Positions 45,178 to 54,235 of a DNA stretch of 64,000 nt are shown piece by piece. Origin of the DNA: Micrococcales bacterium (GTDB taxonomy: Bacteria > Actinomycetota > Actinomycetes > S36-B12 > UBA10799); assembly GCA_016703125.1 (NCBI GenBank), contig JADJCR010000008.1, positions 62,001 through 126,000 of the forward strand. The letters run 5' to 3'. The notes under the pieces were generated by a model. The model was given only the letters and a program-made list of their open reading frames with translations, searched no databases and had not been told where the DNA came from. A program made the position numbers and the translations under genes. Each line of letters opens with the position of its first letter. Position 1 is the stretch's first letter.

Positions 45178-45215
45178 GCCCGGCTATCTGCCAACTGCAG
45201 TCCAGTAGATCGCGG

Positions 45216-47303
45216 CTACGGAACGCTTGAGCTGCCCGACTGACCCAGGCGGGCGTTCAGGTAGTCGATCAACCGCGAGGACGCCTCATCCCCCGGGTTC
45301 TCGTCGAACTGGATGTTCACCGTCTCCTGACCCCAGGAGTTGATCGTGTCGCGCAGTTGGCGCAGGGCTTTCTCCCCGGTACGGGCGATGAGGCGCTTCT
45401 CCGCCCACTCGTGCTCGCGGCGGCGCAGTGCCGATTCGATCAGGTCGCGCTGGTCTGCGGTGGCGGGTAGCGCATAGGTCTTCTCGAGAGCCTGTGCGAG
45501 GTCGATGCGGTAGTCGTGGGCCAGTAGCCGGAACTCCCCCGGCTTGGAGTCCATGCCGTTGACCAGGTCGATCAGCGCGACGACGAAACTGATGACCGGG
45601 CGGAAAAGCGTCTCCCGCGGGACCTTTGGCGGTCTGGTCTCCGGTGGGCCGAACCACCACGGTCGCTGGACGACCATCTCGTAGGAGAACTTGTTGATGG
45701 GGTCGTCGTGGTGGTTGATCATCACGTGCCGCCGGCTGCCGGTGCCGATCTCGCCGGCCTCGAAGACGTTGATCAATCTACCGCCGTCGGACATCTGCTC
45801 GGGGTCACGCATCCACGCCTTCCAGAGCGAACTGCGGAAGGGAACACCCAGGTAGAGCCCGGCGTCCAGGCCGGTCGCGTCGAAGCGGGGCACGCCCTCT
45901 GGCCCGGCGACATCGGCGGCCACCTGTGCGCCCAGGCTCTCACCGAACTGCACCACTCGGGGGCGCTTGGTCGGGTGCAACTCATCGAGACGGCGGTTGA
46001 CCGCCTCGATCACCGCGGTCTGCAGTGCCACGCCCTCGGTGGTCTTGTTCAGCGCCAGTGCGCTGGGGACGTAGGCGTACTGGGGCACGACGACGGCGCA
46101 GTCGCCGCGCGTCAGGTACTCGAGAGCCTCAGCCATCACGTAGTTCACGTACCCGACGCCGGTGGGCGAGGCGATGCAGATGACGCTGCGCTGCAGGCCA
46201 CCGGTGGCAGCGAGCTCCCGTACCGCCAGCTCCGCGCGTTGCGAAACCGAACCTTCACGGGGGATGACAACGCGCACGGGCTCGACGGCGTTACCGCCCA
46301 TGACCTGCTCGATCTCCGCCGGGCTCAAACGCATGACGACGAAGCGGCGGCCCTCCTTGCCGATGGCGTCGAAGGGCACTTCGCTGGTGGGCCCGCACGA
46401 CACGTAGGGGGAGGTGGGGTGCTCGCGGTAGGCAGGTTCGAGGACCTCCGACTTCTTCTGCGTCAGCCCGCGGACCTGTCGCAGGCCGATGACGCCCAGC
46501 CCGGCGAACCCGGTGAACATCACGCCGTGACCGATGAAGTCGCTGAACTCCTCGAGGTCCGTGCCCGCCAGGGCATTGACTCCACTGGTGATCAGGTGTG
46601 CCCCGGTCTGCTCGGTGAGGGCCAGCGTGGCCAGGCCCACCGCCGACCCGGCGACGGTCGCGGTGGCGACTGCCGCGGTGCGCGCGCGGGCCGCCATCGA
46701 GGTCCCGTCCTCGGTCTGCTTGACCGCGTTGAGCAAGCGGTTGTCGGTTTCGTACCGGCGGCCGCGGCGCATCCGGCGGACCAAGGTGCCACCGGCCATG
46801 ACGGTGCCCATCCCAAGGTCGAGCAGCAGCGTGGTGGCGGCGGTGCGGCGCAACTTGAGCAGATCGTGGGCGACGAGGTCGCTGATGGTCACCAGCCCAC
46901 CCGCCAGTCCCGCCACCGACAACAGCTTGAGTTCCGACCAGGCGATGCCGGCGACGAGGTTGTCACCACTGCGCGGGCGCAGGGCCACCTCTCCGGCCTT
47001 GCCACCTGCGGCGCTCACAGTGGCTGCGACGAGGCGGGCGCGCGGGCCAGGCCGGGAACCCGGTAAGCCTGCCGAGATGCTGGACACCGTGGCCCAGGTG
47101 GTGGTCCCCAAGGCGTAGTACGCGGTTGCGCTGACGCCCAGGGCAGCCGCCTGCTGGACGGACGTCCGGGGCAGCAGGCCGCGCGAGTAACTCGCGGCAG
47201 CGGCCCATGCCGCAGTGATCACACCGGCGCGCACAGCTTGGTCTGTGGTGAAGTGCCGGATCAGTCCTCCGAACACGGTGCTCGCCAGGCGCATGCCGAT
47301 CAT
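45216..47303 (-). CDS. Abhydrolase_9 family membrane alpha/beta-hydrolase
   Basis: 695-residue protein with an N-terminal membrane half (about 1-290, several hydrophobic helices) and a C-terminal alpha/beta-hydrolase domain of the actinobacterial Abhydrolase_9 type (about 305-640). The nucleophile elbow is VVQFGESLGAQVAADVAG (Ser about 472); IASPTGVGYVNYVMAEALEY and VMINHHDDPINKFSYEMVV (likely Asp) follow the family. Members are thought to act on cell-envelope lipids or esters, with the active site facing outward (inference). ATG 47303 or 47294 could start; CAGAAT is 7 nt before the latter. Convergent with the DrrB-type gene. Confidence 0.82.
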   Translation of the reverse strand: MIGMRLASTVFGGLIRHFTTDQAVRAGVITAAWAAAASYSRGLLPRTSVQQAAALGVSATAYYALGTTTWATVSSISAGLPGSRPGPRARLVAATVSAAGGKAGEVALRPRSGDNLVAGIAWSELKLLSVAGLAGGLVTISDLVAHDLLKLRRTAATTLLLDLGMGTVMAGGTLVRRMRRGRRYETDNRLLNAVKQTEDGTSMAARARTAAVATATVAGSAVGLATLALTEQTGAHLITSGVNALAGTDLEEFSDFIGHGVMFTGFAGLGVIGLRQVRGLTQKKSEVLEPAYREHPTSPYVSCGPTSEVPFDAIGKEGRRFVVMRLSPAEIEQVMGGNAVEPVRVVIPREGSVSQRAELAVRELAATGGLQRSVICIASPTGVGYVNYVMAEALEYLTRGDCAVVVPQYAYVPSALALNKTTEGVALQTAVIEAVNRRLDELHPTKRPRVVQFGESLGAQVAADVAGPEGVPRFDATGLDAGLYLGVPFRSSLWKAWMRDPEQMSDGGRLINVFEAGEIGTGSRRHVMINHHDDPINKFSYEMVVQRPWWFGPPETRPPKVPRETLFRPVISFVVALIDLVNGMDSKPGEFRLLAHDYRIDLAQALEKTYALPATADQRDLIESALRRREHEWAEKRLIARTGEKALRQLRDTINSWGQETVNIQFDENPGDEASSRLIDYLNARLGQSGSSSVP

Positions 47304-47371
47304 TCTGGTGGGTCGCGGCCGGTGACGCCCTGTGACAGGGGGCTTCGCTGGCCCGTCACTAGGCTGATGCG

Positions 47372-48272
47372 GTGGTCGACCAGCAAGCCCGCGGCGCCGG
47401 CCTGCGCAGCGAGGTCGGCCGCGGGGTACTGGGAGTCCTGGCCGCCGCCGCCCTGTTCTCCACGTCGGGCACCTCCGCCGAACTGCTAGTCCCGGATGCG
47501 TGGCCGCCGTCGGTGGCAGCTGTGCGCCTGCTCGTCGGCGCGGCGGGAATGGTCGCGTTCGTGTTGTGGCGCGGATGGCGCGCCGAACTCGTGACGCTGC
47601 TGCGGCGGCCGGTGGTGTGGCTGATGTCCGCCGGCGTCGCCGGGCTACCAGGCGTTCTTCTTCCTGGGGGTCGAGCAGACCGGCGTGGCGGTGGGGACAC
47701 TCGTCGCCCTGGGCTCAGCACCGTTGCTGGCGGGCTTGCTCGGATGGGCGGTGGGCGAGGGCGCCCCGGGGTGGCTGTGGGCCGGCGCGACGGCAGTGGC
47801 GGTAGCGGGCCTTGCGTTGCTCACCGGCGGTGGGGATGCCGCCGGGCTCGGGGTCCTGTCGGCGATCATGGCCGGCGGTATGTACGCGATCTACACCGTC
47901 TTCGGGGCCAAAGTCGCCCGGGAGGGCCACCCCACCAGCGTGGTCATGGCCGCGCCGTTCGCCATCGGGGCGCTGTTCCTGGTGCCCTTCCTCGCCGGTG
48001 CTGGGTGGGTGTTCACCCCGGGCGGCGCGGCGCTGGCCTTGTGGCTCGGACTGGCAGCCACCTCTTTGGCGTACACCCTGTTCGGGCTGGGGTTGCCGGT
48101 CCTGCAGCCCGGGCACATCGCGACCCTCACCCTGCTCGAGCCGGTGGGTGGGACGCTGCTTGGGGTGCTGATCCTCGGGGAGCAGGTGAGTGCCGCCGGC
48201 TGGCTGGGGGTCGCGCTGGTACTCGGTGGGCTGGCTGCCGTGGGCCTCGGGGAACGGCGCGCAGCCCGCTGA
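47372..48272 (+). CDS. EamA-family drug/metabolite transporter, one-base frameshift
   Basis: About 299 residues when repaired, with ten hydrophobic segments in two EamA halves. The first frame reads to VWLMSAGVAG; the rest continues in another frame as YQAFFFLGVEQTGVAVGTLV and on through LEPVGGTLLGVLILGEQVS to the end. Removing one G from GGG at 47642-47644 makes the frame continuous, the opposite direction from the one-base losses elsewhere. Such permeases export amino acids or other metabolites. GTG 47372; TAGGCT (47360-47365) is 6 nt upstream. A real inactivation cannot be excluded since the gene is not essential. Confidence 0.82.
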
Positions 48273-48311
48273 TTGCGGGATGGCAGGTCGGTCTGCGGCC
48301 ATGATGGGAGC

Positions 48312-49016
48312 GTGCGCTTCCCGATGATCGCGGCTGCCGTGCTATTGGCGGCCTGCAGCACGCCGGCACCGCCGCCGGCGGATACCTCACCTTCGGTCAC
48401 CTCGCCGGCCCCGACTCCCGCCCGCGCAGATCCGCAGATCCGGCGCATACCGGACGCGCAGTGGCGGGCGATGCGCAAAGCTGGCGTGGTGCGGACCGGG
48501 TGCCCGGCGACGCGCGCCGATCTGCGCCGGGTGGAGGTCAATTTCCACAACTGGCGTGGCCATGTGCGTCGCGGGGTGCTGGTGGTCAACCGCGACGTCG
48601 CCGAAGATGTGGCCGCGATCTTCACCGACATCTTCAAGGCGGGCTTCCCGATCCGTTCCATGAAACCGATCGAGCACTTCGACGGCGACGACGACGCCAG
48701 CATGGCCGCGGACAACACGTCGGCGTACAACTGCCGCCAGGCCGATCAGGCCAATGCCAGCGCCTACTCTTCGCCGCACGCCAACGGCCGAGCCGTCGAT
48801 ATCAATCCGCTGGAGAACCCCTGGTTCGATCCGCGCTGCGATTGCTTCATGCCCAGTACGCAACACATCACCCGCACCCGTGGCAAGGGCAAGATTCTGG
48901 AGGGCGGGAAGGTCTGGCGGGCGTTCACGAAGCGCGGCTGGATATGGCAGGACATCCCCACACCGGACTACCAGCACTTCGACACCGGCTACCCGTCGTT
49001 CCCGTGGTCGGGGTGA
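48312..49016 (+). CDS. Lipoprotein with M15-type D-Ala-D-Ala carboxypeptidase fold
   Basis: 234-residue secreted lipoprotein: signal MIAAAVLLAAC gives a lipobox (LAAC), then a Pro/Thr-rich linker and the peptidase domain. Zinc/active-site motifs match VanY-type M15 enzymes: SSPHANGRAVDINPLENPW (HxxxxxxD) and the later YQHFDTGYPSF (HxD), with NTSAYNCRQ preceding. It likely trims peptidoglycan stem peptides at the outer face of the membrane. GTG 48312; CATGAT 6 nt upstream is a possible -10. Two extra Cys pairs (NCRQ, RCDCF) may form disulphides. Confidence 0.82.
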   Translation: MRFPMIAAAVLLAACSTPAPPPADTSPSVTSPAPTPARADPQIRRIPDAQWRAMRKAGVVRTGCPATRADLRRVEVNFHNWRGHVRRGVLVVNRDVAEDVAAIFTDIFKAGFPIRSMKPIEHFDGDDDASMAADNTSAYNCRQADQANASAYSSPHANGRAVDINPLENPWFDPRCDCFMPSTQHITRTRGKGKILEGGKVWRAFTKRGWIWQDIPTPDYQHFDTGYPSFPWSG

Positions 49017-49061
49017 GACTCGCGCTGAACCCGCGGATTCGCGGCGCCGTAGGGTGAGCAG

Positions 49062-49529
49062 GTGACTGACGCCGATGTGATCCACCGCTTCTACGACGCT
49101 TTCGCGCAGCGAGACGCGGAGACGATGGCCGCGTGCTACTCCGACGACGTGGTGTTCCGCGACCCTGCGTTCGGCGAACTGCGCGGGGAACGGGCCAAGA
49201 ACATGTGGCGCATGTTGTGCCGGGCCGGCAAGGACCTCGAGGTCCGGGCCTCGGGCATCGAAGTTGACGGCGGGGCCGGCAGAGCGCACTGGGAGGCCGA
49301 CTACACCTTCGGCGCCACCGGCCGGAAGGTGCACAACGTGATCGACGCCCGGTTCGAACTGCGCGACGGTCTCATCAGCCGGCACACCGACACGTTCGAC
49401 TTCGCGCGCTGGGCCGGCCAGGCCTTCGGCCCGGTTGGTGGGGTCCTGGGCCGGACCCCGGTCCTTCCGTTCGTCATGCAGCGGCTGGCGAACCGGCAAC
49501 TCGACGGGTTCGAGAAGCGCCGTTCCTAG
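49062..49529 (+). CDS. SnoaL/NTF2-like protein
   Basis: 155-residue single-domain protein with the cone-shaped NTF2 fold: VIHRFYDAFAQRDAETMAAC, YSDDVVFRDPAFGELRG, WEADYTFGATGRKVHNVIDA and FELRDGLISRHTDTFDFARW. This group includes polyketide cyclases, dehydratases and isomerases, but many have no known activity. GTG 49062; TAGGGT (49050-49055) is 6 nt upstream, so the mRNA is probably leaderless. Confidence 0.8.
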   Translation: MTDADVIHRFYDAFAQRDAETMAACYSDDVVFRDPAFGELRGERAKNMWRMLCRAGKDLEVRASGIEVDGGAGRAHWEADYTFGATGRKVHNVIDARFELRDGLISRHTDTFDFARWAGQAFGPVGGVLGRTPVLPFVMQRLANRQLDGFEKRRS

Positions 49530-49548
49530 CGGCGCGGATACTGGTCAC

Positions 49549-50514
49549 GTGACCGCCGGCAGACATCGCCTCGTCACCGTCGCGGCCGCAGTGCTCGTCG
49601 GAACCATGGTGGCCGTGCAGTCCCGGATCAACGCCGAACTTGCCGCGCATGTGGGCAGCGGACTGGTCGCAGCGACCATCAGTTTCGGAACCGGCTTGGT
49701 GCTGGCCTGGGGGATCCTGGCAGGCCGCGCCCCGCTGCGGGCTGCGATGGCGGCGCTGCCGGCAATCCTGCGCTCCGGCCGGCTGAAGTGGTGGCACGTG
49801 CTCGGTGGGATCGGCGGGGCCTGGCTGGTCACCACCCAGGGCCTGGTGGTCCCGTCGGTCGGGGTGACGGTATTCACGGTAGGCGTGGTGGCCGGGCAGG
49901 TGTCCGGATCGCTGCTGGTCGACCGCGCGGGATTGAGCCCCGCCGGCAAGTTGCCGGTCAATGCTCGCCGCGTGCTGGCTGCCGGCGTGGCGCTGACGGC
50001 GGTCGTCGTGTCGGGGCTGCACGCCGGGATCCACGCGGTCTCCTGGATCGTGCTGCTCGCCGTGTCGGCGGGTTTCGGGATCGCGGTGCAGCAGGCGGTC
50101 AATGGCCGGGTGGCGTCGGTGAGCGGCGAGCCCATGGTGGCCACCGGGGTGAATTTCATCGTCGGGTTCAGCGCATTGCTGCTGGCCAGCGCCGTCGGCC
50201 TCGGGGCGGGCGCCATCTCGCTGGGCAGTCTGCCGGGGCAGTGGTGGCTCTACCTCGGCGGACCCATCGGCGTGGCCTTCATCGCTTTGGCGGCCTGGGC
50301 TGTGCGGGGCGTTGGCGTGTTGATCTTCGGGCTGCTGTCCATCGCCGGGCAACTGCTTGGCTCGGTGTTCATGGACCTCATCGCGCCCACGGGTTCCGCG
50401 AGTTTCGGCTGGTCCCAGTGGGCCTCGCTGGCGCTGGTGGTGCTGGCGGTGCTCATCGCGACGAATCCGGGTGCCCGCCGCCTGGACGGCCGCAGGGTCG
50501 CAGCGATGGATTGA
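49549..50514 (+). CDS. DMT-superfamily transporter of the YdcZ type
   Basis: 321-residue protein with about ten hydrophobic segments made of two homologous halves; each half holds the DMT_YdcZ pattern (VQSRINAELAAHVGSGLVAA in the first, VQQAVNGRVASVSGEPMVAT in the second). Function of the family is unknown. GTG 49549, GATACT (49537-49542) 6 nt upstream. Convergent with the FabG-like gene with one base between stops. Confidence 0.82.
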   Translation: MTAGRHRLVTVAAAVLVGTMVAVQSRINAELAAHVGSGLVAATISFGTGLVLAWGILAGRAPLRAAMAALPAILRSGRLKWWHVLGGIGGAWLVTTQGLVVPSVGVTVFTVGVVAGQVSGSLLVDRAGLSPAGKLPVNARRVLAAGVALTAVVVSGLHAGIHAVSWIVLLAVSAGFGIAVQQAVNGRVASVSGEPMVATGVNFIVGFSALLLASAVGLGAGAISLGSLPGQWWLYLGGPIGVAFIALAAWAVRGVGVLIFGLLSIAGQLLGSVFMDLIAPTGSASFGWSQWASLALVVLAVLIATNPGARRLDGRRVAAMD

Positions 50515-50515
50515 C

Positions 50516-51265
50516 TCAGTCCTTCGGCCCGCCGGCGACGTAGATGACCTGGCCGGACACGAACCCGGCACCCTCGCTGACCAGGAACGCGACGGTGTTC
50601 GCGATGTCCTCGGGCTGGCCCACCCGGCCGACGGGGATCTGCGAGGCGGCCATGGCGATGAAGTCGTCGAAGGCGACGCCGATGCGCTCGGCGGTCGCCG
50701 CGGTCATGTCGGTCTGGATGAACCCGGGGGCGATCGCATTGGCTGTCACGTTGAAGCGGCCAAGTTCAATCGCCAGGGTCTTGGTGAACCCCTGCATCCC
50801 GGCCTTGGCCGCCGAGTAGTTGGCCTGCCCGCGGTTACCCAGCGCGGAGGTGCTGGACAGGTTGACGACGCGGCCCCATTCGGCCTCGCGCTGGTAGGGC
50901 TGCACGGCCTTGGCCATCAGGAACGCGCCGCGCAGGTGGACGTTCATCACCGCGTCCCAATCGTCCACCGACATCTTGTGCAGCATGTTGTCGCGGATGA
51001 TCCCGGCGTTGTTGACCAGGACGGTCGGTCCGCCGAGTTCTTGCGCCACGCGGTCGACCGCTGCGCCCACCTCAGTCTCATCGGCGACATTCGCGCCGAC
51101 CGCCAGAGCCTGCCCACCGGCCGCGCGAATCTCGTCCACCACCGGCTGGCACGCGGATTCATCGAGGTCCAGCACAGCCACGGCCATGCCGTCCGCGGCG
51201 AGTTTCTTGGCCACGGCGGCGCCGATGCCCCGTGCCGCTCCGGTGACGATTGCAGTGCGCGTCAT
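50516..51265 (-). CDS. FabG-like short-chain dehydrogenase (3-oxoacyl-ACP reductase family)
   Basis: 249-residue SDR with TGAARGIGAAVAKKLAADGM, NNAGIIRDNMLHKMSVDDWD (the FabG pattern), NLSSTSALGNRGQANYSAAK (Ser, Tyr, Lys) and PGFIQTDMTAA, ending VSGQVIYVAGGP. Probably NADPH-dependent reduction of a 3-oxoacyl thioester; acetoacetyl-CoA reductase (PhaB-type) is equally possible because the gene lies outside a fatty-acid cluster. GGAGGGG is a strong ribosome site before ATG 51265. Confidence 0.9.
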   Translation of the reverse strand: MTRTAIVTGAARGIGAAVAKKLAADGMAVAVLDLDESACQPVVDEIRAAGGQALAVGANVADETEVGAAVDRVAQELGGPTVLVNNAGIIRDNMLHKMSVDDWDAVMNVHLRGAFLMAKAVQPYQREAEWGRVVNLSSTSALGNRGQANYSAAKAGMQGFTKTLAIELGRFNVTANAIAPGFIQTDMTAATAERIGVAFDDFIAMAASQIPVGRVGQPEDIANTVAFLVSEGAGFVSGQVIYVAGGPKD

Positions 51266-51358
51266 TGGGTCCCCTCCGATGAAGTCGTTGCCGTCAGCCT
51301 ATTCCGCGGGCCGGTCACTGGGATGTGTGAGGCCGGAAAAGGCGGGTATTGCCTGGAC

Positions 51359-51502
51359 ATGGAATTCATCTTGTGGATCTTGGCAGTCATTCTCGTCATC
51401 AGCGGCATCTTCGCGATCGTCCGCAAGCAGGTCCTGTGGGGCGTGGTGCTCATCGTGGTGGGCCTGCTCGTCGGCCCGGGTGGGGTTTCGCTGTTCACGT
51501 GA
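51359..51502 (+). CDS. Small two-helix membrane protein ending GPGGVSLF
   Basis: 47 residues: MEFILWILAVILVISGIFAI, a short basic turn (VRKQ), then LWGVVLIVVGLLVGPGGVSL. Small proteins with this GPGGVS(I/L)F end are widespread in actinobacteria and have no assigned function. ATG 51359; the longer reading from an upstream codon adds only MCEAGKGGYCLD and has no signal. Immediately followed by the duplicated repeat region. Confidence 0.78.
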   Translation: MEFILWILAVILVISGIFAIVRKQVLWGVVLIVVGLLVGPGGVSLFT

Positions 51503-51510
51503 CGCCGCGC

Positions 51511-51980
51511 TGAAGGCGGGAGAGGTTCGGGCGTTTGGGAGCGATCCAACCGGTGCTTTTCGCTCCCCGGTGTTGGCGGGGGTCACCGGCGGCGCCGGCC
51601 AGCCGTAGGCGGGAGAGGTTCGGGCGTTTGGGAGCGATCCAACCGGTCCGTAACGCTCCCGGGTGTCCGTTTCGCTCCCGGGTAGGGCTCAACTCTCCCG
51701 GATGAGGCTCGCACCTCGTCGAGCGGCACATCGGGGTCGGCCAGCTGAAGCCGGGAGAGGTTCGGGCGTTTGGGAGCGATCCAACCGGTGCTTTTCGCTC
51801 CCCGGTGTTGGCGGGGGTCACCGGCGGCGCCGGCCAGCCGTAGGCGGGAGAGGTTCGGGCGTTTGGGAGCGATCCAACCGGTCCGTAACGCTCCCGGGTG
51901 TCCGTTTCGCTCCCGGGTAGGGCTCAACTCTCCCGGATGAGGCTCACACCTCGTCGAGCGGCACATCGGGGTCGGCCAGC
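51511..51980. repeat. Recent 235-bp tandem duplication with four nested-hairpin elements
   Basis: Two nearly identical 235-bp units: 51511-51745 and 51746-51980. Each has two hairpin elements (starts 51516 and 51609; 51751 and 51844), a spacer, and a copy of the last 12 codons of the minus-strand flavoprotein gene (stop at 51944-51946 in the inner unit). The units differ at few positions, among them 51707/51942 (G or A); this change turns the outer copy's TGA into CGA. Each element holds GGGAGCGATCCAACCGGT, and CTCCCGGG arms follow. Confidence 0.9.
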
Positions 51981-53158
51981 CGTCCCGCATCCACCTGCCG
52001 ACCCGACAGGATCAGTCCGCGGATCGGATCCACCACGTCCCACACGTTCACGTTCATCCCCGCCTTCACCCGCCCGTCGTCGAGCCAGAAGGTGATGAAC
52101 TCGCGAGCCAGCTCGTTGCCGCGGACCACGACGTCCGATGTCGCCGCGTCCGCGTGCCCCACGTACTCCATCCCGAGGTCGTACTGGTCGGTGTAGAAGT
52201 ACGGCAGCCGGTCGTACGCCGCCTCGATCCCGAGCATGCTTGCCGCTGCCACCGCCGGCTGGTTCAGCGCGTTGGCCCAGTGCTCCACCCGGATCCGCCG
52301 ACCCAGCACCGGGTGGAACGCGTTGGCCACGTCCCCGGCTGCGAACACATCGGCGTGACTGGTCCGCAGGTGCTCGTCGGTGAGGATGCCGTTGTCGACG
52401 TCCAGCCCGGCGGCCTGCGCGAGTTCGACGTTGGGGGCGATGCCCACTCCGACAACAACTGCGTCGGCGGCGATCACCCGGCCGTCAGCCAGGCGCACCC
52501 CTCGCACGGTGGCGTCACCTTCGAAACCCTCGACACCGGTGCCCAGTTCCAGGCGGACCCCGTTCTCCCGGTGCAGATCCGCGAACACGGCCGCCATCCG
52601 CGGACCCAGCACACCGGCCAACGGTAGGGGTGCGGCCTCGATGACTGTGACATCTACCCCGGCTCTCCGGGCGGCTGCAGCCACCTCAAGCCCGATCCAG
52701 CCCCCGCCGACGACGGCCAGGGCTCCCACCTCGTCGAACAGAGCGCGGATTCGCTGTGCGTCCTCGAGGGTGCGCAAGTAGTGGATGCCGGCCAGGTCGG
52801 CACCGGGAGCCTTCAACCGGCGCGGGCGGGCGCCGGTGGTGATCGCGAGCTTGTCGAAGGCGACCTCGGTGCCATCTGCCAGTGAAACGACATGCCGGGC
52901 CGGATCCAGCGCGACAACAGCGACCCCGAGCCGCAGGTCCACGTCGTGCTCGGCGTACCACTGCTCCGGGTGTACATGGACGTCCACGTCGTGCTTGCCC
53001 AGCAGGATCGCTTTCGTCAGCGGAGGGCGCTCGTACGGCCGGGACGGCTCGTCGCCGATGACCGTCACCTGGCCTTCGAAGCCGCTGTCCCGCAGATGTT
53101 CGGCCGTCTTGGCGCCTGCGAGTCCGGCGCCGACGATGACGAAGTTCTGTGCGTTCAT
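51944..53158 (-). CDS. Ferredoxin/putidaredoxin reductase-type FAD oxidoreductase
   Basis: 404-residue flavoprotein that passes electrons from NAD(P)H to a ferredoxin, usually for P450s or dioxygenases. FAD site FVIVGAGLAGAKTAEHLRDS, NAD site LAVVGGGWIGLEVAAAARRA, second FAD motif TSHADVFAAGDVANAFHPVL, ATGARPRRL-like stretch ITTGARPRRLKAPG and RVEHWANALNQ, with a reductase C-terminal domain. No ferredoxin or oxygenase gene is near. ATG 53158 (MNAQNFVIVGAG) is preferred to an upstream frame extension. Its last 12 codons are duplicated downstream within the tandem repeat. Confidence 0.88.
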   Translation of the reverse strand: MNAQNFVIVGAGLAGAKTAEHLRDSGFEGQVTVIGDEPSRPYERPPLTKAILLGKHDVDVHVHPEQWYAEHDVDLRLGVAVVALDPARHVVSLADGTEVAFDKLAITTGARPRRLKAPGADLAGIHYLRTLEDAQRIRALFDEVGALAVVGGGWIGLEVAAAARRAGVDVTVIEAAPLPLAGVLGPRMAAVFADLHRENGVRLELGTGVEGFEGDATVRGVRLADGRVIAADAVVVGVGIAPNVELAQAAGLDVDNGILTDEHLRTSHADVFAAGDVANAFHPVLGRRIRVEHWANALNQPAVAAASMLGIEAAYDRLPYFYTDQYDLGMEYVGHADAATSDVVVRGNELAREFITFWLDDGRVKAGMNVNVWDVVDPIRGLILSGRQVDAGRLADPDVPLDEV

Positions 53159-53197
53159 GGGCGCGACGCTACCCGCGCTCACGCGAAGGTGCGAGAG

Positions 53198-54235
53198 CTA
53201 GCCGTACGTGAGCGCCTGGTTCAAGGCATCCGGCGTGAGCAGCCGGTCGAGGAGACCGTCGGCGAGTCCGAGTACGCCGGAATCGCCAGCCAAATCGCTG
53301 GCAGTGATCTTCAGGTCCCGCATCGCCAGCGGCAGCGAACGGGAGTAGATCCGCTCGCGCACACCGGCCAGCAGGTGCTCCCCGGTGTTGGACAGTTGCC
53401 CACCGATCACGACGATGGCCGGGTTGAGCAGGCCGACCGCATCGGCTACGGACGAGCCGAGCACGCGGCCCGCCTCGCGCACCAGGCGGGTGGCGACCGG
53501 ATCGCCGTTCTGCACCGCGGTCACGACGTCGTCGACGGTCTGTACGGATCGACCGGCCGCGATCAGGTCCCGGATGATCGCCCAGCCCCCCGCGTACGCC
53601 TCGACGCAGCCGAGTTGACCGCACCGGCACAGCGGTGGCTCGCCGTCCGCCTCGACGTCGGCGCGGATGTGCCCCAGGTCGCCGGCGGTGCCCTGCGCCC
53701 CGCGCAATGTGCGGCCGGTGGCGATGATCCCGGCGCCGATGCCGGTCCCCACCTTGACGAACAGCAGATCGTCCACGTCGTGGAACCGTGCCGCGCGTTC
53801 TCCGATCACCATGGCGTTGACGTCGTTGTCGACGAACACCAACGGGCCGAAGCGGTCACGCAGCCGGTCCGGGATGCACGTGCCGTCCCAGCCGTTCATG
53901 ATCGGGGGGCTCACCACGGTGCCGGTGGCGGACTCCACCGGGCCGGGCACCGATACCCCGACCCCCCACTGCGGCAGTCGCTCGTCACGCAATTCGGCGA
54001 GTCCGGCCTCGACGGCGGCGAGGACCACGTCGGGTCCGTCGGCGATCGTGATGACTTCGTCTCGACGGCGCAGAACGCGGCCGCTCAGGTCGGTGGCCGC
54101 CAGCCGCATCCCCGATGCGCCGATGTCGGCGAGCAAGAGTTGCGCACGATCGGAGTTGAAGGCGAAGCGGGCGGCCGGCCGCCCCCGTGCCGACGAGGTG
54201 GTGCCCGCGGCGACCAGCAGGCCGGCCTCCACCGT
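53198..54235 (-). pseudogene. ROK-family regulator lacking its N-terminal DNA-binding part
   Basis: About 345 residues of a ROK transcriptional repressor remain. Visible: the end of the winged helix (VEAGLLVAAGTTSSARGRPA), the sugar-kinase-like ATP segment LLADIGASGMRLAATDLSG, NDVNAMVIGERAA, VKVGTGIGAGIIATGR, and the ROK zinc site with CRCGQLGCVEAYAGG. The recognition helix and start are missing: homology ends about 54235, where the sequence turns into the binding-protein gene on the other strand. Upstream of this point the reading frame continues only as antisense of that gene. Probably controlled the divergent sugar operon before the deletion. Confidence 0.8.
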
